Assembly: GCA_030789695.1 (NCBI GenBank)
Contig: CM061141.1
Span: forward strand, 171,630,807-171,694,806
DNA: 64,000 bases
Direction: 5' to 3'
Source: Scilla litardierei
Taxonomy: Eukaryota > Streptophyta > Magnoliopsida > Asparagales > Asparagaceae
In this document: one piece after another, positions 42,501 through 54,000 of the stretch
Position numbering within the stretch: position 1 is the first letter of the stretch
Layout: every line of letters starts with the position of its first letter
Translations under genes and position numbers: made by a program
The notes under the pieces: model-generated
Database searches by the model: none
Told to the model about the DNA's origin: nothing
Seen by the model: the letters and a program-made list of their open reading frames with translations, nothing else

Positions 42501-45500
42501 ATTTCGTGGGAGTTTTGGAGGAATATGAGGACAAATGAAGAGTAAATGTTGTTTTAATGCATAGTGGATGTTGTTTCTTCTATTCCCACAAAATTTCAAT
42601 TGGCATTGCCCAACGGTTATCCAAAATAGTAGGTCTAAAGCATTTTTCGGTTTCTGGCTGCACTAGCTTGCTCTAATGGATGAAAGATGTCATTATAGTC
42701 CTCAACCGATCGAAATCCTCATTCCTTGCCTTCTGATAGTGTGTCACCATTGTTTTATACCGAAAAATTATCAGAATTTACTCTTGAATTCTAAACATAA
42801 GCAATGGCAACTGTCACTGATTTCTGGGACTCACACGGAATTCGTCGGAGCTTTGGAGGAATGTGAGGACAAATGGAGAGTAAACGTTGTTTCTAAGTGG
42901 AGAGGATGTAGGTTTCCTTGTTCCTACGAAATAATTGGAATTGCCCAACGAGTGCCCAAAATAACAGGTTTGAAGCATTTTTCAGTTCCTGGGTGCCCTA
43001 GCTTACTCTAATGAATGAAGAAGGGCAGTCTTGGCCTCGTACGATCGAAATATTCGTTCCTGAGCTTCTGAAATGGCGTCACCATCAGTTTCTACGGAAA
43101 AACTAAAAGAATTTACTATTGGATTCAAAACACAAGCAATGTCACCCATCTCTGATTTCATGGTCTCATACAGAATTCGTGGGAGTTTTGGAGGAATATT
43201 AGGACAAATGGAGAGTAAACGTTCTTTATATGCAAAGTGGATGGTGTTTCCTCTATTCCCACGTAATTTAAATTGGAATTGCGCAACGGTTGCCCAAAAT
43301 AGTAGGTTTGAAGTATTTTTGGTTTTTGGCTACCCTAGCTCACTCTAATGGATGAAGGTGTGCACTCTAGGCCTCAAACAATCGAAATCTTCGTTCCTGA
43401 TCTTCTGATAGTGCGTCACCATCGTTTTCGATCGAAAACAACACGAATTTATTTTTGGATTCAAAACACAAGCAATTGCACCTGTCTTTAATTTCGAGGA
43501 CTCACGAGAATTTCATGGGAGTTTTGGAGGACTATGAGGACAAATGTAGAGTAAACATTGTTTCAATGTATAAGGTTGTTTTCTTTATTCCCACGAAGTT
43601 TCAATTGGAATTGCCCAACGGTTGGACAAAATAGAAGGTTTGAAGCATTTTTCGATTTCTAGCTGCCCTAGCTCATTCTAATGAATTAAGGAGAGCATTC
43701 TAGGCCTCAAATGATCGAAATATTTGTTTCGTAGCTTCTGATAGTGTGTCACCGTCATTTTCTACCAAAATACTACAAGAATTAACTCTTGGATTTAAAA
43801 CACAAACAATTGTACACGCCTATGATTTCAGGGACTTGCACGGATTTCGTGGGAGTTTTGGACGAATATGAGGACAAATGGAGAGCAAACGTTGTTTCTA
43901 TATGGAGAGGAGGTAGGTTCTCCTGTTCCTACGAAATTTCAATTGAAATTGTCCAATGGTTGCTCAGAATAACAGGTTCCGAGCATTTTTCGGTTTGTGG
44001 CTGCCTTAGCTCACTCTAATGGGTGAAGAATGCCGTTCTAGGCCTCAAACGATCGAAATATTCATTCCTGAGCTTCTGATAGTGTGTCACCATCGTTTTC
44101 TACCGAAATACTAAAAGAATTTAATTTTAAATTCAAAACACAAACAATGGCACTCGTCTCTGATTTATTGGACTCGCATGGAATTCGTCGAAGTTTTGGT
44201 GCAATATGAGGACAAATGGAGAGTAAACATTGTTTATATGCAAAGTGGATGTTGTTTCCTCTATTCCCACGTAATTTAAAATTGGAATTGTCCAACAGTT
44301 ACCCAAAATTGCAGGTTTGAAGTATTTTTCGGCTTCTGGCTGCCCTAGCCCACTCTAATGGATGAAGTAGTGCATTCTATGCCTCAAACAATCGAAATCT
44401 TCATTCATGATTTTTCGATAGAACGTCACCATCTTTTTCTACTGAAAACGACACGAATTTACTCTTATATTCAAAACACAAGCAATTGCACTTGTCTTTG
44501 ATTTCGGAGACTCGCGAGAATTTCGTGGGAGTATTGGAGGACTATGAGGAAAAATGTGAAGTAAACGTTGTTTCAATGCACAGAGGAGGTTGTTTTCTTT
44601 ATTCCCACGAAGTTTCAATTGGAATTGCCCAATGGTTACACAAAATAGAGGGTTTGAAGCAATTTTCAATTTCTGACTGCCCTAGTTCAGTCTAATGGAT
44701 GAAGGAATGCATTCCAGGCCTCAAACGATCAAATATTCGTTCTTGCGCTTCTGATAGTGCGTCACCATTGTTTTCCATTGAAATACTGCAAGAATTAACT
44801 CTTGGATTCAAAACAAAAGCAATTGCAACCGCCTTTGATTTTTGGGACTCGCACGGATTTCGTGGGAGTTTTAGAGGAATACGAGGACAAATGGACTGTA
44901 AACGTTGTTTCTACGTGGAGAGGGGGTAGTTTTCCCAATTCCGATGAAATTTCAATTGGAATTGCCCAACGGTTGTCCAAAATAACAGGTTTGAAGTATT
45001 TTTTTCATTTCTGGCTGCCCTAGCTCACTACAATGGATGAATGAGTGAATTATAGGCCTCAAATGATCGAAATCATCGTTCATGTGCTTCCGATAGTACG
45101 TCACCATCGTTTTCTACAAAAAACTACTTGAATTTACTCTTGGATTCAAAACACAAGCAATTGCACATGTCTCCGATGTCTGGGACTCGCACAGATTTCG
45201 TGAGAGTTTTGGAGGAATATGAGGACAATGGAGAGTTAATGTTTTTTCTATGGGGAGAGAAGGTTGTTTACTCTATAGTCCCAAGATATTTCAATTGGAA
45301 TTATCAAATGGTTGCCCAAAATAGAAGGTTTGAGGCATTTTCCCCGGTTTCTGGCTGCCCTAGCTCACTCTAATGGATAAAGGAGTGCATTCTAGGACCC
45401 AAACGATCGAAATCTTCGTTATCGAGCTTTCGATAATGCGTCACCATCGTTTTCTACCAAAAACAACAATAATTTACTCTTGGATTCAAAACAAAAATAA

Positions 45501-46975
45501 TTGCACATGTCTCTGATTTCTGGGACTCGCGAGGATTGCATGGGAGTTTTGGAGGACTATGAGGACAAATGTAGAGTAAACATTGTTTCAAAGGCAGAGA
45601 GGAGGTTGTTTGCTTTATTTCCACGAAATTTCAATTGCAATTGCCCAACGGTTGCCCAAAATAGAAGGTTTAAAGAATTTTTTTCGATTTTTTGGCTGCC
45701 CTAGCTCACTCTAAGGGATGAAGGATGGTATTTTAGGTCTCAAACGATCGAAATATTCGTTCCAGAGCTTCCGATTGTGCGTCACCATCGTCTACCGAAA
45801 ACTTCAAGAATTAACTCTTGGATTCAAAACACAAGTAATTGCACCTGTCTCTGATTTTTGGGACTATCACATATTTCCTGGGAGTTTTGGAGGAATATAA
45901 GGACAAATGGAGAGTAAACATTGTTTTTACATGGAGAGGAGGTAGTTTTCCAAATTTCGACGAAATTTTAATTATAATTGCCCAACAGTTATCCAAAATA
46001 ACACGTTTGAAGTATTTTTAAGTTTCTGGCAGCCATAGCTCACTGTAATGGATGAAGGAGGGCCTTCTAGGCCTCAAACGATAAAAATCTTCGTTCCTGA
46101 TCTTCTGATAGGCGTCACCATCGTTTTCGATAGAAAAACTACACGAATTTACTCTTGGATTCAAACACAAGCAATTGCACACGTCTCTGATTTCAAATAC
46201 TCGCACGGATTTCGTGAGAGTTTTGGATGAATATGAGGTCAAATGGAGAGTAAACATTGTTTCTACGGAGAGAGGAGGTTGTTTCCTCTATTCTCATGAA
46301 ATTTCAATTGGAATTGCCCAACGGTTGCCCAAAATAGCAGGTTTGATGCATTCTCAGTTTCTGGCTACCCTAGCTCACTCTAATGGATGAAGGAGGGCAT
46401 TCTAGGCCTCAAACGATCGAAATCTTCCTTTCTGAGCTTTCGATAGTGCGTCACTATCGTTTTGTATTGAAAAACTGCAAGAATTTCACTCTTGGATTCA
46501 AAACACAAGAAATTGCACTTGTCTCTGATTTTGGGACTTACACAGATTTCGTGAGAGTTTTAGAAGAATATAAGGACAAATGGAGTGTAAACGTCGTTTC
46601 AATGTGGAGTGTAGGTTGTTTCCTCTCTTCCCACGAAATTTCAATTGGCATTGCCCAACGATTGTCCAAAATAGAGGGTTTGAAGCATTTTTCGGTTTCT
46701 GGCTGCACTAGCTCACTCTAATGGATGAAGGAGGGCATTATTGGCCTCAACCGATCGAAATCCTCATTCTTGAGCTTCTGATAGTGCGTCACCAAAAACT
46801 ACAAGAATTTACTCTTGGATTTTAAGCATAAGAAATGGCACCCATCTCTGATTTCTGGGACTTGCACGGAATTCGTGAGAGTTTTGGAGGAATGTGAGGA
46901 CAAATAGAGAGTAAATGTTGTTTCTATATGGAGAGGAGGTAGGTATTCTTGTTCACAAGAATTTCAATTGGAATA
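33519..46975 (+). repeat. Main satellite A array, about 40 monomers
   Basis: Continuous head-to-tail ~338-bp monomers, all in the same orientation. Some monomers are shortened (for example around 34700-34800 and 36650-36700). Local duplications occur, such as 34180-34520 with 40975-41330, and 34810-35130 with 35260-35570. The final part, 42042-46784, is collinear with 1-61 plus 16140-20836. ORFs of 60-112 codons on both strands are monomer translations, not genes. Confidence 0.95.
42042..46784 (+). repeat. Paralogous segment of left array, with empty site of outer LTR element
   Basis: Monomer by monomer it matches 1-61 joined to 16140-20836. The bases ACTACAGGAATTTACTCTTG at about 42090-42109 are the uninterrupted form of the insertion site. 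Differences between the copies are scattered substitutions and a few small indels (net about 10 bp over 4.7 kb). Confidence 0.9.
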
Positions 46976-47231
46976 GCCTTTACATCTTGTATTAGCCTCT
47001 CTTCTTTCCAAAGAATGAGCTTGAAGTCTTCGAGGAGCTTCATTCATCATCTTTGATCATCCAATCCACTTTTCATTTTCATGCTTTGGTTGATCCTTGA
47101 GTGACATCCATTGCTAATTGATCTTCATGATATTCTTAGGTAATGGATTAACTGCAAATAGGGGGATTAGTCACAAGTATTTATATTTGCTCATCATCAA
47201 CACCAAGTATGGAGAAGTTCAATACTCAACA
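46976..47231 (-). repeat. Copia LTR fragment (5' end of an LTR, minus strand)
   Basis: On the minus strand it begins TGTTGAGTATTGAACTTC and continues GATGATGAGCAAATATAAATA, closely resembling the LTR starts of the two copia elements in this window. It is truncated at its other end against satellite A. Confidence 0.7.
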
Positions 47232-47535
47232 GTAGTGTTATACTTGGGTGTGTTGAGTTGTACCTGAGAGAAATGTGTACATAAGTTTTAATTGAGCCTT
47301 GTTACCTATATGGAAGGTTATTTGTTTCGAAATGTTGTGTTTCTATGTCTCTCTGGGTTATGTTGCGCTGCATTGAGTATTGTGGAGCATTACACGTACT
47401 ATCCCAGCATCTGCATAATGGCCTGCCTCTGTCTTATTTCTCTCTCTTCTCCTCTCATTCTCCATCACCTTTGCCTCTTCAAGCATACATGTGACGGAAT
47501 CCTACTTCACAGGTATCCTGGGAAGCTGGGAATGA
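47232..47535. other. Unassigned sequence between LTR fragment and satellite C
   Basis: About 300 bp with no match to the repeats in this window. A 103-codon frame (47292-47603) is Cys/Leu/Ser-rich and runs into satellite C, so it is unlikely to be a real gene. A pyrimidine-rich stretch lies at 47430-47480. Confidence 0.5.
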
Positions 47536-48075
47536 CACGTTGGTGCCAAGATTTTGGTAGTTTGTTGACGGGATTGGCCAATAACTTGGGCTACCAGAAA
47601 TAGTAAAATGCTTCAACCCCACTATTCGTTGCAACCAAGTGATTATCCCACACGAAATCTCATGGAAAGTCACGGAAACTACCTCCTCTTAGAAACTACG
47701 GACGCTCCTCATTTGGCCCTTTATTTTTCCACAACGCCAATAAAATTCGTTACACAAGCAATTGCAACGGTTAACGACTTTTGGGACTCACATGAATTTC
47801 GCAGGGGTTGTGGGTAAATAAGAGATCAAATGCGAAGCGTCTCGTGTTTCTATGTGAAGAGGAGAGGCAGTTTCCTTGACTTCTCATTAGATTTCGATTG
47901 TGATAATAACCCCATGGTTGCTGCGAATAGTAGTGTTGAAGCATTTAACTATTTCTGGCAGCCCAAGGTATAGGCCAATCCAGGCATCAAACGACCGAAA
48001 TCTTGACTCCTACGACATCGATAGTGCATCACCATCGCTTTTCATGAGAAAACAATAATAATCCACTCACGGGTT
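47536..48075. repeat. Satellite C, one inverted pair
   Basis: 47536 to about 47745 reads in reverse orientation (CCAAGATTTTGG, CTTGGGCTACCAGAAATAGT) and 47746-48075 forward (ACACAAGCAATTGC, GTTTCTATGTGAAGAGGAG). The switch occurs at 'AAATTCG|TTACACAAGCAATTGC', as at 59310 and 59790. Confidence 0.85.
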
Positions 48076-51000
48076 CAAAATAATATGATTTTATGGCCGA
48101 ATTTTGTCCTCTCTTATTTTTTTAAGTTGAAAATTGCGATGTACTGGTTCCAACGAATATTTTTTCGGATTTTTCTAAGCTCGGTCATATTTTCTACATT
48201 TTCTGAAAGATATGGATCTTTAGATATGATTTTTATATCCTAATTTTTTCTTCTCTTATTTTTCAATTGAAAATGTTGATCTTCTCCAACGGACATTTTT
48301 GCAGATTTTTCTAACCTCAGGGCTATTTTCTGCATTTTATGGAAGATATGGATCTTTTTATTAAATGACCTAATTTTGGGCCTAATTTTGTCTTCTCTTA
48401 TTTTTTAGTTGGGGGTGGCTATTTCCCGATTCCAACCGACATTTTTGTAGATTTTCCTGAGATGGGTGATATTTTCTTTATTTTATGAAAGATATCAATC
48501 GTTTTATTAACTTATATGAATTTTTAGCCAAATTTTATCTTCTCTTATTTTTTTTGTTGAAAATGGCAATCGCCCGGTTACAACGAATAATTTTGCAGAT
48601 TTTTCTAAGCTCCTGTCTATTTTCTACATTTTCTGTAAGATATGGATCTTTATATTAAATGATATGATTTTTATTGTCTAATTTTATCTTCTCTTATTTT
48701 TTCAATTGACGATGGTGATCTCCCGGTTCCAACCAAAAATGTTTGCGAATTTTTCTGAGCTCGTGTCTATTTTCTATATTTTCTGTAAGATATCGATCGT
48801 TTTAATAAATAATATGATATTTTCGCCTAATTTTGTCTTCTCTTATATTTCAGTGATGATGAAAATCTCCGGTTCCAACGAACATTTTTGGGGATTTTTC
48901 CGAGATTGATCCATTTTCTGCATTTTCTGGAAGATATGGATCTTTCTATTAAATGATATTATTTTGGGCCCAATTTAGTCTTCTCTTGTTTTTCAGTTGA
49001 AGATGGCAATCTACCTATTCAAATGGACATTTTTGCGGATTTTTCTGTGCTTGGAGCTATTTTATATATTTTATTGAAGATATGGATCTTTTTATTAAAT
49101 GATATGATTTTTCACCGGATTCTGTCTTCTCTTATTTTTCTGTTAAAGATGGCGATCTCCCGGTTCCAACGAATATTTTTCTGAGCTCGGGACTATTTTT
49201 TTTACATTTCTGGAAGTTATGGATCTTTTTATTAAATAATATGATTTTCTGGCCTAGTTTTGTCTTCTCTTATTTTTTTCAGTTGAAAATGGCGATCTCT
49301 CGGTTCCAACGGACATTTGTGCAGATTTTTCTGAGCTCCGGGCTATTTTCTACATTTTCTGTAAGTGATAATCTCTATATTAATTGATATGATTTTTATA
49401 GTAATTTTTCTCTTCTCTTATTTTTCAATTGAAAATGGCGATCTCCCGGGTCCAACGGACATTTATACATATTTTAGAGCTCGGGGCTATTTTTATATAT
49501 TTTCGAGAAGTTATGGATCTTTTTATTAAATGATATGATTTTTTGGCCTAGTTTTGTCTTCTCTTATTTTTTTAGTTGAAGATGTCGATCTCCTATTTCC
49601 AACTGACATTTTTGTAGATTTTTCTTAGCTCGAAACTATTTTCAAAATTTCATTGAAGATATGGATCTTTTTATTAAATGATATGATTTTTATTAACTAA
49701 GTTTGTCATCTCATATTTTTTAATTGAATGTGCCCTTCTTCGGTTCCAACAGATATTTTTGCGGATTTTTCTGACCTCGAGGCTATTTTCTAAATTTTTT
49801 GGAAGAGATAGATTGTTTTTTAAATGTTTTGATTTTTGGCCAACTTTTTTGTTCTCTTATTTTTTTAGCTCAAGATGGCGATATCCCGGTTCCAACAAAC
49901 ATTTTAGGGATTTTTCTGAGCTCCGGGCAATTTTCTACATTTTCTGTAAGATTTGAATCTTTATTTTAAATAATATGATTTTTATAACCTAATTTTGTCT
50001 TCTCTTGTCTTTTTAGTTGAATATGGCAATCTCCTGATTCCAGCGGACATTTTTGTGGATTTTTCGGAGATCGTATTTTTCTACATTTTCGGGAAGTTAT
50101 GGATCTTTTCTATCAAATGATATGATATTTGAACAAATTGTGCCTTCTCTTATTTTTAAGTTAAAGATGGCGATCTCCCGGTTCTAACAGACATTTTTGC
50201 AGATTATTCTGACATCGGGTCTATTTTCTAAATTTTCTTGAAAATATGGATCTTTTTATTAAAGTATATTATTTTTGGCATAAGTTTGTCTTCCCTTATT
50301 TTTCAATTAAAGATGGCGATCTCCCGGTTCCAACAGATATTTTTGCAGATTTTATGAGCTCGATGCTGTTTTTTACATTTTATGGAAGATATGGATCTTT
50401 TTATTATATGATTTTTTATAGACTACGTTTCTGCTCTTATTTTTTCAGTTGAAGATGGCGATCAACCAGTTCCAATGCTCAATTTTGCGGATTTTTCTTA
50501 GCTTGGGGCTATTTTTCTACATTTTCTGGAAAATATGTATCTTTTTATCAAATGTGATGACTTTGGCCTAATTTTGTCTTCTCTTTTTCAGTTGAAGATG
50601 GCGATCTCTTAATTCCAACGGACATTTGTGTAGATATTTTTAAGCTACGGGCTATTTTCTACATTTTTTGTAAGATACGGATCTTTATATTAAAAGATAT
50701 GATTTTGATATCCTAATTTTTTCTTCTCTTATTCTTAGCTGAAAATGGCGATCTCCTGGTTCCAACAGACATTTTTTGCAGATTTTTCTAAGCTCGAGTC
50801 TATTTTCTGCATTTTTTGGAAGATATGTATCTTTTTATTAGTTGATATGATTTAATGGCCTAATTTTGTCATCTCTTATTTTTGAGTTGAATATGGCAAT
50901 CTCCTGGTTCCAACAGACATTTTGTGAATTTTTTGAGCTCGGGTCTATTTTCTACATTTTATTGAATATATGTATCTTTTATTAAATGATATGATTCTTG

Positions 51001-54000
51001 TAGCCTAATTTTGTCTTCTCTGTTATTTCAGTTGAAGATGGCGATATTCCGGTTCTAACAAACATTTTGCGGATATTTCTAAGGTCAGAACTATTTTCTA
51101 CATTTTTAGTAAGATATGAATTTTTTATTAAATGATATGTTTTTTCTAGCTTAATGGTGTCTGATCTTAATTTTCAATTGGAGATGGCGATCTCGTGGTT
51201 CCAATGGACATTTTTACGGATTTTTCCAACCTCATGGCTGTTTTCTACATTTTATTGAGGATATGGATCGATATAATTTTTATAGCCTAAATTTGTCTTC
51301 TCTTATTTTTCAGCTGAAGATGACGGTCTCCGGTTTCCAACGAACATTTTTGCGGATTTTTCTGACCTCGGTCATATTTTCTGTATTTTCTGGAAGATAT
51401 CGATTGTTTTATTAAATGATATGTAATTTTTTCTTCTCTTACTTTTTTTGTTCCTGATGGCGGTTTTCCGGTTACCACGAACATTTTTGTGGATTTTCCT
51501 GAGCTCGGGTCTATTTTCTGCATTTTCTAAAAGATATGGATCTTTTTATTAAATGTTATCTTTTTGGCCAAATTTTGTCTTCTCTTATTTTTCTGTTGAC
51601 GATGGCAATCTACCTATTCTAATGGACATTTATGCGGATTTTTATATAAAATGCAATTTTCTACATTTTTGAAGATTTGGATCTTTTTATTAAATTATAT
51701 TATTTTTTCTCCTAATTTTGTCTTCTGTTATTTTTTAGTTAATATGGCGATCTATCGGTTCCAACAGATATTTTTGCGTATTTTTCTTAGCTCGGGACAA
51801 TTTTTCTTCATTTTCTGGATGTTATGGATCTTTTTATTAAATAATATCAGTTTTGGCCTAATTTTATCTTCTCTTATTTTTAGGTGAAAATGGCGATCTC
51901 CCGATTCCAACGGACGTTTGTGTGGATCTTTCTGAGCTACGGGCTATTTTCTACAATTTCAGTAAGATATGAATCTTATATTATTTGATATGATTTTTAT
52001 AGCCTAATTTTTGTATTTTCTTAGTATTCAGTTGAAAATGGCATCTTCACGGTCCAACTGACATTTTAGCCAATTTTTCGGAGCTCGTGGCTATTTTTAT
52101 ACTTTTCGAGAAGTTATGGATCTTTTTATTAGATTCGATGATTTTTTGGCATAATTTTATGCCTCTTTTTTGTTGAAGATGGCGATCTCTCAGTTCCAAC
52201 GAACATTTTTAGGGATTTTTTGAGCTCCGGACTATAATCTAAATTTTCGGTAAGATATGAATATTTATATTAAATGATATAATATTTTAGCCTACTTTTG
52301 TCTTCTCTTATTTTTCAGTTGACGATGTCGATCTCCTGGTTCCAACTGACATTTTTGAATATTACATTTTTGAATATTTTTCTCACCTCGGAACTATTTT
52401 CAAAAGTTCATGGAAGTTATGGATCTTTTTATTAACTGTTATGATTTTCATAGACTAAGTATGTCTTCTCTTAATTTTAAGTTGAAGATGGCAATCTCCA
52501 AGTTATAACAGACATTTTTGCGGATTTTTTTACCTCGAGGCTATTTTGTAAATTTTCTGGTTATATTACTGATAAGATTTTTGGCCTAATTTTGTCTTCT
52601 CTTATTTTTCAGTTGAAGATGGCGATCTCCTAGTTCCAACAAACATTTTAGGTATTTTTCTGAGCTCCGAGCTTTTTTCTACATTTTACGTAAGATATGA
52701 ATCTTTATATTAAATGAAATATTTTTATAATCCAAATTTTATCTTCTCTTATTATTTGAAGATGACGATCTCTCGGTTCCAACAGACATGTTTTCAGATT
52801 TTTCTGAGATCGTTGCTATTTTTCCTATGTTTTCGGGAAGGTATGGATCTTTTTATTAAATGATATGATTTTTGGACTAATTTTGTCTTCTCTTATTTTT
52901 AAGTTGAAAATGGCGATCTCCCGGTTCTAACAGACATTTTTGCATACTATTCTGACCTCAGGGCTATGTTCTAAATTTTTTGGAAGATATGGATCTTTTA
53001 TTAGATTATAATTTTTTAGCGTAAGTTTGTCTTCTCTTATTTTTCAATTGAAGATGGCGATCTCTCAGTTTCGACATACATTTTTGCAGATTTGTATGAG
53101 CTTGGTGCTATTTTCTACATTTTATGGAATATATGTATCTTTTTATTAAATGATATGATTTTTATACCCTACGATTCTCTTCTCTTATTTTTTTTCCGTT
53201 GAAGATAGCGATCTATCGGTTTCAATGCACATTTTTGTAAAATTTTGTTAACTTGGGGCTATTTTCTGCATTTTCTAAAAAATATGCATCATCTTAATAA
53301 ATGATATGATATGTTAGCCTAATTTCATTTTTCTTTTTCCAGTTGAATATGGCAATCTCTCGGTTCCAACGGACATTTGTGCAGATTTTTTTAAAGCTCT
53401 GGCCTATTTTCTACTTTTTCTGCAAGATATGAATCTTTATATTAAGTGATATGATTTTTATAGCCTAATTTGTCTTCTCTTATTTTTTTCAGTTGAAAAT
53501 GGTGACCTTCTGATTCCAACGGACATTTTTACGGATTTTTCTAAGCGCGGGGCTATTTTTCTACATTTTTCAAAAAGTAATGTATCTGTTTATTAATGAT
53601 GTGATTTTTTGACCTAATTTTTCTTCTCTTATTTTTCAGTCGAAGATGTCGATCTACCAGTTTCAACAGACATTTTTACAGATCTATCTGACCTCGGACA
53701 TATTTTCTAAATTTACTGGAAGATGTTGGTCTTCTTATTAAATGATATGATTTTTAGCCTAATTTTGTCTTCTCTTATTTTTAAGTTGAAGATGGCAATC
53801 TCCCTGTTCCAACAGACATTTTTGCTGATTTTACTGAGCTCGGTGCTATTTCTACATTTTATAGAAGATATGTATCTTTTTATTAAATGATATAATTTTT
53901 ATAGCCTCCGTTTGTCTTCTCTTATTTTTTCAGTTGAAGATGTCGATCTACCTATTCCAACGGACATTTTTGCAGATTTTAATTAATGGCAATTTTTCTA

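Noticed and set aside
33519..46975. Many 60-112-codon ORFs on both strands as a gene family
   Set aside because: They are translations of the 338-bp satellite monomer with no known domain and frequent frame breaks between monomers.
47292..47603. 103-codon Cys-rich ORF as a small secreted protein
   Set aside because: It runs directly into satellite C sequence, lacks a recognisable family, and has no supporting promoter or splice context.
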